This document shows, piece by piece, positions 55,701-64,000 of a DNA stretch of 64,000 bases. Under the pieces are notes generated by a model. That model did no database searches, was not told where the DNA came from, and was given only the letters and a program-made list of their open reading frames with translations. Origin of the DNA: PALSA-1003 sp963741315 (GTDB lineage Bacteria; Pseudomonadota; Gammaproteobacteria; Burkholderiales; Casimicrobiaceae); assembly GCA_963741315.1 (NCBI GenBank), contig CAVUHK010000001.1, positions 434,001-498,000 on the forward strand. Reading direction: 5' to 3'. How positions within the stretch are numbered: position 1 is the stretch's first letter; each line of letters opens with the position of its first letter. The position numbers and the translations under genes are program-made.

Positions 55701-58700
55701 GACGACCGAAGTTCTGAGCAGCGGCAGACACCTCGTTGGCCTGGACGTGCCTCGTAGGCTGCCCCGTAGCTCGTCATGGCGCGTAACTGTCCATTGACCA
55801 TCATCCATACGCGGCTGCCGTCCGCTCGGCAGAGCAGGCCAGCGCGCTCTGCCACCGCATCGAGCACCGGCTGCACGTCGGTCGGCGATTCGCTGATCAC
55901 GCGCAGCACCTCGGCGGTCGCCGTTTGCCGCTCCAGCGCTTCCTGCGTCTCGTTGAACATCCGCGCGTTCTGGATCGCGATCACGGCCTGGTCACCGAAG
56001 GTCTTGAGCAGCGCCAGTTCCTTGTCGGTGAACGGTTTGGGCGGCTGGCGCATGACGGCGATCGAGCCGACGCCGCGGTCCTCCCACAGCATCGGGGCCC
56101 ATGCCACCGAGTAGTTGCCGATCAGATCGACCACGTTGCGGACTGCAAGCGGCGCGTCGGGCATGGCTGCCGCGTCCGGAAGGTGCAACGTGCGCCGCTC
56201 GCGGATGATGCGTCCCGTCATCGTTTCGTCGAGCGGCTTGGGGAACGTGCGCGCGATCGCGCCTAGCGCCGATCCACGCCACGCACCCATGCGCACCTGA
56301 CCGTCGTCGCCGGCGAGGAAGATTCCGAGCTGCTCGGTGGCGAACAGGTGCTGGCAGCTGTCGAGGATCTTGTCGAATACGGGCGCAGCGTCGGAGACCG
56401 ACCTGCCGATCACCTGCAGCACGTCGGCGGTGGCGGTCTGCTGCTCCAGCGCTTCCTTGGTCTCGTTGAACAGGCGTACATTTTCGATCGCAATCACCGC
56501 CTGATCGGCGAAGGTCTTGAGCAGATCCATCAACGCCGGCGGCGTCCGTCCCGGCTCTCGCCATGCAACGACAATGACTCCTAGCACGGCGCCGTCGCGA
56601 AGCATCGGCACACCGAGCAGTCGTCGCCAGCCACCCGTCGCCGCATGCTCCTGGTCGTACAAGGGATCGCGCAGGACGTCGTCGATCCGCTCGACCTTAC
56701 CGCTGAGAATGACTCTGCCCGACAGGACGGAGGCATCTCCCGGCTTCACGGGATACTTCTTGCGCAGCTGTTGCTCGCTCTCTGGCGAGAAGCCATGGCA
56801 GGCGGCGATATGCAGCAGGCTCCCGTCGTAGCGCAGGACGTTGCACAGCACTGCGCCACTGAGTCGGTGCGCGTTGCGCGCTATCGTTTCGAACACGGCC
56901 GACGCGTCGGTCTGCGCACCGGAAATAGCTTCGAGGACTTGGGATGTCGCGGTCTGCCGCTCGAGCGCCTCCTTGGTCTCATTGAACAGGCGCACGTTCT
57001 CGATGGCGATCACCGCCTGGTCGGCGAAGGTCTTTAGAAGCGCGATCTGGTCCTTCTGGAATGGTCCCGATTCCGGCCGCCCGACGATGATCGCGCCGAT
57101 CGGTTCGTCCTTTGACATTAATGGAACGGCCAAGATGCTGCGGAAGCCGCCAGAGAGCGAGTGCGAACCAATCGAATAGTCCTTGTCATCGAGCACGTCG
57201 GGAATTACGACGACATCCCGCGCAAGAATGACCCGGCCGGCTGCCGTTTCACGGCCAGGTCGTCTTGGAAATACTCGGCGAATCGCCTCGACATAATCAG
57301 GATTCACATTCACGAGCGACACCAGATGGATCAACTCGCCATCGAACGTAAAGACGTTTACCGTTCTGGCACCACACAGCTTTAATGTGGCCGCGGCGAT
57401 CGCGTCGAACACCGGCTGGACGTCGGATTGCGAGCTCGCTATGACCTTAAGAATGTCCGCGGTCGCGGTCTGCCGCTCGAGCGCCTCCTTGGTCTCGTTG
57501 AACAGCCGCGCATTCTGGATCGCGATTGACGCCTGGTCAGCGAATGTCTTCAGAAGAGAGATATCCTTGTCTGCGAACGGACCGGCATAGTCGCGACCGA
57601 CAAAAATCGTGCCGGTCCCTTTCCCCTCCCAGACCATTGGCGCAAAAATCACTGACTTGTATCCCGCCGCCTGGCACCCCCGACGCGTGTGCTCGGGCAC
57701 GCCATCGCCGTTCTCGACGTCTGGGTAGTGGATGACCTGGCGAGTCAGTATTGCGGAGCCCGAGCCGCTGTCAGCGCTGACCGGGAGAGGAAAGACGCGC
57801 TCGAGGTCTTCCCGGCCCGGCCCGTGGTACGCCTTAAGGTGGATGAGGCCGTCTTCTCCGACGAGGTTGATCCCGGCGAACTTGCCCGCGAACAAGCGTT
57901 CGCAACTTTCGAGAATCTTGTAGAAGACCGGTGCAGTATCCTCGATCGAGCCGCTTATCGCGGCGAGAACTTCGGACGAGGCGCGCTGCTGATTCAGCGC
58001 CTCGTTGGTCTCGTTGAACAGACGCACGTTCTCGATCGCGATCACGGCCTGATCGACGAAGGATTTCGCCAGCGCTATTTCCTTGTCGGTGAATGCGCCG
58101 GGTTTGGAGCGCACCAGCGCAAGGACTCCGATGCATTCGCCTTGACGCATGAGCGGCAGCATGAGCGAAGCGTGGATGTCCGCCAGTGCCTGGATCATTC
58201 GCTCGTGCTCGGGCAGGTCGACGGCATTCCAGTCCGGAATGTGCAGGATCTCCTTGCTGAGGATCACGCGCGAGGGAAAGTTGGCGCGCGGATCGATGGC
58301 GCGGACCTCGCCTTCCAGTCGCGACTTGGTTCCGTCCGGCCTCGCCGACGCGACTTCGGAAAACGTGTGCGCGTCGTCGCGACGCAGCATCACCGCGAGA
58401 TCGCAGGACAGCAGGCGCAGAGACGTGCCCACGATCGCGTCGAACACGGGCTGCACGTCCGTCGGCGAACTGCTGATCACACGCAGAATATCGGAGGTGG
58501 CCGTCTGGTGGCTGAGGGCTTCCTGCGTCTCGTTGAACAGCTGTGCGTTCTGGATCGCGATCACCGCCTGGTCGGCAAAGGTGCTGAGCAACTTCATTTC
58601 CTTGGCCGAAAGCGATCCAGGGTTCGGGGAGGACACCGAAATGACTCCGATCACCTTGCCCTCGCGAACGAGAGGCGCCGTCGCATTTGACCGGAAATCG

Positions 58701-60802
58701 AGTTCGTGCGCATGAGCTTGCGCGTACGGTGGAGCACCCGGGGCGCGGTTATCGTGTAGCTGGTTCGCCTTGCCGTCCAGTGCGACCGCACCCACCAGAC
58801 TGTCGCGGTCGAGCGGTATCACGGCTGCACCGCCGAATCCCGTCGAATCAGCTTCGCTGCGCGCCATTCTGCGAAGAAAATTTCCCTCGACGAGGCGCAG
58901 ACCGGCCTTGCGACCAAAAAGGCGGGCGGCGCTCTGCACAATCGCGTCAAACACCGGTTGCACGTCGGAAGGTGAACTGGCGATGACTTTCAGAATCTCT
59001 GCAGTTGCCGTCTGCTGTTGTAACGCCTCCTTAGTCTCGTTGAACAGACGCACGTTCTCGATAGCGATGACGGCCTGGTCGGCGAAGGTCTGCAGCAGCT
59101 GCACCTGCTTCTCGGGAAACGGTCCGAGTTCGGCGCGCCCGACGGTGATCGCGCCAACGACTTGGTCTTCGCGCAGCATGGGCACTCCCAGGTTGCCGCG
59201 AAACCCGGCGATCCGGGCGGCGTCCTTCGCTTCATATTCCGGGTCCGACAGCGCGTCGATGACCTGCGCTGGGGCGCGCGCTCGAATCGCACGCGCACTG
59301 ACCGTCATGCTGGTAACTTTTACCGGAAAGACGCTGCGCATCGCGTCGTTGGCCTCGGGCGACACGCCGTGGTACGCCACCAGATGTACCCATTCGCCGT
59401 CTAAGCGCGCCACGGCGCTTACTTGCGCGCCGCAAAGCGTCCTGGCACGCTCGGCGATGGCATCGAACACAGGCTGCACATCCGTCGGCGATTCGCTGAT
59501 CACCTTCAGCACGTCGGCGGTCGCCGTCTGCTGCTCGAGCGCTTCTTTGGTCTCATTGAACAGGCGCACGTTCTCGAGTGCAACGCCCATGCTGGCTGCT
59601 ATGGTCGAGAGCAGGCGCACATCGGAGTCGCCGAAGGCGTCGTCCGCCTCGTGGTTCTCGACATCGAGCAGGCCCAACAAGCGGTCGCCCGCAAAGATCG
59701 GGGTGAACACGCCCGAGCGGCTCATGTCGGTGCCTTCGAGCAGGAAGAGTTCCCACTTCCGATAGTCGTCGTGGTTGTGCCAGACCACCGACTGGCGCTT
59801 ATTCACCGCGCTGAACCAGCGCCTGCCGGTGGCGAGGCTGGCAAGCGGCAGGGGCGGCGACTGCAGGCGCTGGCCGTGCTCGTAGATGTACGGGAAGTGG
59901 ATCAGGCCGGCAGCCTGGTCGAGCCAGAGGATGCCAATGCAGGCAACGCTGAACTGGTGGCGCAGCTTGTCGCCGACCAGGTCGACAATGGCCTGAAAAT
60001 TCAGCTCGGCGGCCATGCCGTCCTGAATGCTGTTGATGACCGACAGCTCGGTGTTGCGCGATTCGGTCTCCTTGAGCAGGCGCTGCGTCTCGTCGAACAG
60101 GCGCGCGTTCTCCAGTGCGACGCTCATGCTGCTCGCCAGCGTCTGCAGCAGGTGCACGTGCGCGTCTGTGAAGACGTGCTCGCGTTCAATGTCGATCAAG
60201 TCGATGAGTCCACGCGCTTGACCACCGACGAGCAGGGGAACGTACAGCGCAGACTTCTCCAGCTGTGTTCCGGGGTGGACGAAGCTGCCGTAGGCTTTCA
60301 CCTGCTCCGCCATGTTTTCGTTGATGACCAGCGGCTCACGTGTGCGCATGACATGCGCCGTAAAGCCTCTCCCGGAAAATGGGGTCGACTCGAGGGTGAT
60401 CCGTCGCCCGTTCTCGTATGTGTACGGGTAGTGGACCAGATTCGAACGGGGGTCGTAGATGCGAATCCCCATGTCGACTTGCTGAAAGATCTCGCGGATC
60501 TTGTCGCCGACCGCATCGTAGATGCCCTGCATGTCGAGCCTCTTGGCAAGCGCCTGCTGGACGCTGCTGATCACTGCGAGTTCGTTCGTGCGTTGATCGA
60601 GCAGGGCGCTTAGCGCCTGAAGCTCTTCGACGCGCACCGTGGCTTTCTGCCCCGATCCCTTGGCCGACGCCGGGACGCGGACGCGCGCCACCGAGGGCGC
60701 GACCTTTTTTGCGGATGGCCGTCCCGTTTGCGTGACCAGCGAAGCCTTCTTTTTCTTCGGAGTCGCCACTAGGTACCCAATGCTCCGTTCAGCCGCCGGC
60801 AT
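52767..60802 (-). CDS. Giant multi-GAF hybrid histidine kinase (two apparent frameshifts)
   Basis: Corrected length is about 2,677 residues with no transmembrane segment, so it is cytoplasmic. After a basic N-terminus come two GAF domains (LDMQGIYDAVGDKIREIF; LNFQAIVDLVGDKLRHQF). Ten more GAF cassettes of about 174 residues follow, each introduced by a near-identical linker (FNETKEAL-x-QTATA, then VL-x-VIS). Then come HisKA (MSHEIRTPMNAVLGM), HATPase (GTGLGLAISRRLAELMGG), and two receivers with Asp in DLAILDMHMPEMDG and DVVLMDVQMPEMDG. One extra base near 53852 and another near 52940 break the frame. GTG 60769 is an alternative start. It is coupled to the HPt and cyclase genes. Confidence 0.92.
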
Positions 60803-60902
60803 CCCCGGCCGGACAGGCGCGCCACGAAAACGCCGAAGCGTCCTTGGGCGGCGCGATTTGATTCGATGGCAGCCGCTAGCGTGACTTCAGTCCGGAGTCA
60901 TG

Positions 60903-61853
60903 TCAACGAACTGGGCCACCGGCACACGTGATCGCAGCGTCGGATGCGCGCCGGAGATCCCACGTCGCACCCAGCTTCGACAGCGTGAAGATGCACCATT
61001 TCGACGGATCCCAGTGGAACCAACGGACGCCGTTGCGATAGTCGGATGGAAAGCGGTGATGGAAGCTGTGAAATCCTTCGCCGTTGGTGAGCAGCGCGCC
61101 GATCCAGTTGTCGCGGGCGGACTTCATGGAGTTGAAATTCTTGACTCCAAAAGTGTGAGCGAATGAATTGACGAAGAAAGTCGAGTGCAGCACCAGCACG
61201 ATGCGCAGGCACACCGCCAGGACAAAGCCGCCTAAAGGATGACCGATCCACCAGGCGATCAGCATGGGAAGCACCACGCCTCCCCCGACAGACCACCAAG
61301 CGTAGTGAGCGTGTTGGTGGGCAACCAGCCTGGATCTTCCAAGATCTCTTACGTTGCCATAATTCGTGACGTGACGCCAAAGCAGAATCCATCCTATGTG
61401 AGCGTGCCAGAAGCCCAGGTGCGCGCCATAGGGGTCGTGCGCCGTATCCGTAAAGCGATGATGCTGGCGGTGCTGTGAGGACCATTTCAACGCGGATTCC
61501 TCGAAGGATGCCGCACCGAACAGCAGGAGCAGAAAACGCAGAGCCGCAGATGCCTTAAAAGTGGAGTGCGCAAGCAGACGGTGGTAGCCGACAGTGATCG
61601 ACATTCCGGTGGCGCCAGCGAAGAACAGGAACAGACCCAATTCCGCGAGGGTGATACCTCGGTAGTAGATGTAGAGGGGCGTTCCTACAATTGCGACAAC
61701 ATGAAGTAGCGCGAAGAAAACGATGCCCAGCCACCTCAGCTTGCGTCGCGGCAAGGGGTAGTCGGCCGCGACGTTGCAGACACCTGCGACGGCAGACTGC
61801 AACGCGAGTGGTGCGGCACTTATCGGGGCGTCAATCAGTCTGAATCCATGCAT
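60903..61853 (-). CDS. Acyl-CoA/fatty-acid delta-9-type desaturase
   Basis: The 316-residue integral membrane di-iron desaturase has histidine boxes HRLLAH, HRQHH and HSFHH and the extra NGEGFHSFHH. Four hydrophobic helices lie in two pairs. ATG 61853 is chosen because of a GAGGGG ribosome site; the frame is open further upstream. It introduces a cis double bond in acyl chains using O2, which can support membrane fluidity. It lies alone between the kinase operon and tRNA-Lys(CTT). Confidence 0.9.
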   Translation of the reverse strand: MHGFRLIDAPISAAPLALQSAVAGVCNVAADYPLPRRKLRWLGIVFFALLHVVAIVGTPLYIYYRGITLAELGLFLFFAGATGMSITVGYHRLLAHSTFKASAALRFLLLLFGAASFEESALKWSSQHRQHHRFTDTAHDPYGAHLGFWHAHIGWILLWRHVTNYGNVRDLGRSRLVAHQHAHYAWWSVGGGVVLPMLIAWWIGHPLGGFVLAVCLRIVLVLHSTFFVNSFAHTFGVKNFNSMKSARDNWIGALLTNGEGFHSFHHRFPSDYRNGVRWFHWDPSKWCIFTLSKLGATWDLRRASDAAITCAGGPVR

Positions 61854-62168
61854 CAAGATCCCCTCGAACAGAAGGTCGGCGAATAGTTCGCCTGGACGAA
61901 CGTTGCGAGGGTGATTGCTTCTTGCATCGGGGGAGGTCCGAACGCCAAGTTCGGAAGAGTACACCTCTACTGCTGGCCTCAAGGAAGAACTGCAGCGGAC
62001 TGCCGGCCGCAGGCGCCGCAGTTCGTAGTCGATTCACAATGGACGCGGTTGGGGACGCTCGGGGCGCGTCGAAGGCATGGTTGCCCAGAGGCGCGCCGCC
62101 CAAGTATAATTCCCCTCCCGCAAGCGGCTCGCGTCCGGGCCTGCAGTACGCGGCAATTCCTCAGCGTT
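61854..62168. other. Gap upstream of desaturase and tRNA-Lys(CTT)
   Basis: No supported gene lies here. It holds the leader of the minus-strand desaturase gene and the promoter of the tRNA (62081-62110). Confidence 0.6.
62081..62110 (+). promoter_or_regulatory. Promoter of tRNA-Lys(CTT)
   Basis: TTGCCC (62081-62086), an 18-bp spacer and a perfect TATAAT (62105-62110) form a sigma70 promoter about 50-60 bp upstream of the mature tRNA, leaving a short 5' leader. Confidence 0.55.
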
Positions 62169-62244
62169 GGGTCGTTAGCTCAGCTGGTAGAGCAGCGGAC
62201 TCTTAATCCGTTGGTCGCAGGTTCGATCCCTGCACGGCCTACCA
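62169..62244 (+). tRNA. tRNA-Lys(CTT)
   Basis: A 76-nt cloverleaf with encoded CCA. The acceptor and D arm are identical to the tRNA at 35624. The anticodon loop CTCTTAA gives anticodon CTT. The T arm differs (CAGGTTCGATCCCTG). Confidence 0.97.
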
Positions 62245-62250
62245 ACAAAA

Positions 62251-62280
62251 CAGAGGGTTAGCTTTGCAGCTAACCCTCTG
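62251..62280 (+). terminator. Intrinsic terminator after tRNA-Lys(CTT)
   Basis: CAGAGGGTTAGCT and AGCTAACCCTCTG form a perfect 13-bp stem with a TTGC loop, followed by CCTTTTCT. It begins 6 nt after the tRNA. Confidence 0.75.
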
Positions 62281-62462
62281 CCTTTTCTGACGTAGCCAAA
62301 TCGCAGCCACCGAGCATTGAATCGAGCCGGTTAGCTATCACTGCATCTACCGCTCCTCTTGGAGGCCTGCGATATCGGAAGACGTGGAGTGACGGGTTGC
62401 GAAGATCTATTCCCTTGTGACATGGGCCGGCGAACACGATGGTTCCCAGCGCCACCGGGATA

Positions 62463-63431
62463 TCAATCGGCAGTAAACCCCGAAGCCTTGATGATCGGCG
62501 CCCAGCGCGCGGTGTCGGCGGCCATGATCGCCGCCAGCTCTGCCGGCGTCGTGCCGGTAGGCTCGAGACCGAGGCTGATAAATCGCTCTTTCACGGCGGG
62601 CATGCGCATCACTCTAGCGATCACTGCTGACCACCTATCGACCACCGACGCTGGGGTGCTTGCCGGGGCATAAATCGCAATCCATCCGGTCGCTTCGACC
62701 GCCGCGAATCCTGCATCCTTGAAGGTCGGTACTTCCGGTAGCAACGGTGAGCGCTCGGCGCCCGAGGTGGCGAGGATGCGGATCCTCCCAGCACGATGAA
62801 GCTCGATCAGGTCAGATACCGCGCTGATGCCGGCGGCCACATGACCGCCGATCATGTCGGCGGTGAGCGGTCCTGGCCCATTGTACGGAATGTGAACCAT
62901 CTCGATACCCGCTGCCCGGCAAGCCATGACCCCGAAGAAATGCGCGAAGCTCCCGGCCGCGATCGAACCGTAGTTTGCCTGGTCGGGGTGAGCCTTCACC
63001 CAGGCGACGAACTCCGCCATGGTCCGGGCCGGGTGTGCGGCACCGACGGCGAATGCAAACTGGAATCTCGCGATGTGCGACACAGGAGTGAAATCCTTTG
63101 CCGGGTCGTAGTCGAGATGCTTGAAGACCAGCGGCGCGAGAATATGGACCACGGCTGGCGATAGAAGGAGCGTCCTGCCGTCGGGTGAAGCACTCTTGAA
63201 TATCTCCGCCGCTACGCGTCCGCTGGCCCCCGGCCGCTCATCGATGATGACCACCTCTCCGGTGGACTCCCGGATCCCTTCCGCGATCGTGCGCGCGACG
63301 GTGTCGAGCGAGCCAAAGCCAATGACGATCTTCGCCGGGCCTTTGATCGTGTTCTGCGCCATCGCATCCGATGGTGCTGCAGCGGCCAGCACAGCAGCGA
63401 TTAGCAGGGAGCAGAAATGGACGAGGCTCAT
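62463..63431 (-). CDS. Bug-type solute receptor (TctC family), intact
   Basis: The 322-residue periplasmic binding protein starts at ATG 63431 (MSLVHFCSLLIAAVLAAAAP; signal ends SDAMAQ). Family blocks are VIIDERPGASGRVAAEIF, SPDGRTLLLSP, MVHIPYNGPGPLTADMIGG and LLPEVPTFKDAGF. Such receptors bind carboxylates, amides or aromatic acids and often stand alone without TctAB. The ligand is unknown. It is an intact counterpart to the frameshifted copy at 39995. Confidence 0.9.
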   Translation of the reverse strand: MSLVHFCSLLIAAVLAAAAPSDAMAQNTIKGPAKIVIGFGSLDTVARTIAEGIRESTGEVVIIDERPGASGRVAAEIFKSASPDGRTLLLSPAVVHILAPLVFKHLDYDPAKDFTPVSHIARFQFAFAVGAAHPARTMAEFVAWVKAHPDQANYGSIAAGSFAHFFGVMACRAAGIEMVHIPYNGPGPLTADMIGGHVAAGISAVSDLIELHRAGRIRILATSGAERSPLLPEVPTFKDAGFAAVEATGWIAIYAPASTPASVVDRWSAVIARVMRMPAVKERFISLGLEPTGTTPAELAAIMAADTARWAPIIKASGFTAD

Positions 63432-63554
63432 GGTCTCTCGAAGCAACTCGACTTCGACCGGCAGCGCGTAAGATATACTTTTCCTCGGTCCGTTGCAGGG
63501 ATTATCCAGAGCCTCGCAAGGCATCTGTTTCGCGTCCGCTGCACCTCTTCACCG

Positions 63555-64000
63555 ATGCGCTCGTCTACGATGATCGATCATCAAGCCTCAGCGACGACGC
63601 GGCGCGCCGTCCTGTCCCCCAAAGAGCAGCTGCAATTCGAACGGCTCCTGGCGGAATTGTCCGCGGGATTCATCAATCTGCCCGCAGAGCGCATCGACGA
63701 CGCCATCGAAGACGCATTGCGCCGCATCGTCGAGACCCTCGGCATCGATCGGAGCACGTTGACCTCGGTGTCAGCAGCGACCGGCGTAGTCTTGGTTTCT
63801 CATTCCTACGCCGCCGCAGGGCTGGAGCCGGCGCCCAGAATGTTGGCGCAAGAAAACTTCCCGTGGGTACTTGCGACGATGAGGGCCGGCCGCACTGTCG
63901 CGTTCTCCCGCGTCGATGACCTGCCCGCCGAGGCAAGGGTCGACAAGGCGAGCTATCGACGCATCGGGCTGAAATCCCACGTTTCGATGCCCATGATCGT
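63555..64000 (+). CDS. GAF-domain sensor protein, 3' part outside window
   Basis: The frame is open from ATG 63555 (or 63570) to the window end, at least 148 residues. LQFERLLAELSAGFINLPAE and DALRRIVETLGIDRSTL match the helical entry and first strand of GAF domains in soluble sensor kinases or regulators. PRMLAQENFPWVLATMRAGR and LKSHVSMPMI continue the domain. The output domain lies to the right. It is divergent from the Bug receptor. Confidence 0.75.
   Translation, partial: MRSSTMIDHQASATTRRAVLSPKEQLQFERLLAELSAGFINLPAERIDDAIEDALRRIVETLGIDRSTLTSVSAATGVVLVSHSYAAAGLEPAPRMLAQENFPWVLATMRAGRTVAFSRVDDLPAEARVDKASYRRIGLKSHVSMPMI

Noticed and set aside
52767..60802. Possibility that the GAF array is several separate kinase genes
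   Set aside because: The frame is open through all GAF units with no internal stops or starts with ribosome sites, and there is only one HisKA-HATPase module.
62169..62244. Phage or island attachment site at tRNA-Lys(CTT)
   Set aside because: The 3' end is not directly repeated downstream in the window and no integrase is present; a perfect terminator follows at once.

Overview
The window is high-GC chromosomal DNA from a Gram-negative bacterium, most likely a betaproteobacterium. Evidence for this is an outer-membrane toolkit (Tol-Pal, RlpA, MreBCD-PBP2-RodA), an incomplete regulatory PTS downstream of gshB, MetX/MetW methionine synthesis, and two Bug-type solute receptors typical of Burkholderiales-like genomes. 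No transposase, integrase, phage gene or CRISPR array was seen.

From 1 to about 35.7 kb the content is mostly housekeeping. It holds a tungstate-type permease divergent from a ModE/PBP-like regulator (1-1813), gshB, then EIIA(Man), two tandem HPr genes and enzyme I (2956-5821). A SAM-II-like riboswitch with its own terminator precedes metX-metW (5818-7749). Next come an AmpG-like transporter, two ABC-F ATPases, xthA, pyrE, and gatCAB followed by a carbonic anhydrase on the minus strand. The rod-shape operon mreBCD-mrdA-rodA runs into a secreted lipase and rlpA, then tolB-pal-cpoB, mutY, an ECF sigma/anti-sigma pair, a YeeE/YedE transporter and tRNA-Lys(TTT).

From 35.7 to 62.2 kb, between two tRNA-Lys genes, the content is accessory. 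It includes a degradation-like cluster (C45 acyltransferase, two DJ-1/PfpI proteins, FadR-type regulator, phosphotriesterase-like hydrolase, Bug receptor, amidohydrolase, alpha/beta hydrolase). This cluster carries a recurring TGTAAGACA-type operator. After it lie a decayed amino-acid ABC transporter with a CaiB fragment, a secreted four-repeat protein, a VIT1 remnant, a histone H1-like protein and small stress proteins (GNAT, CsbD, lipoprotein, DUF3309). The block ends with a signalling operon: a hybrid histidine kinase of about 2,680 residues with about twelve GAF domains, a separate HPt protein and a response-regulator adenylate/guanylate cyclase. An acyl desaturase, tRNA-Lys(CTT), a second Bug receptor and the start of another GAF sensor close the window.

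Many otherwise intact conserved genes (metX, yheS-like, tolB, cpoB, mutY, sigma factor, Bug receptor, hybrid kinase) carry single-base frameshifts, often in short homopolymers. I read most of these as probable sequence errors. By contrast, the block at 42.9-45.4 kb shows real decay: many shifts, an in-frame stop, truncation and foreign debris.
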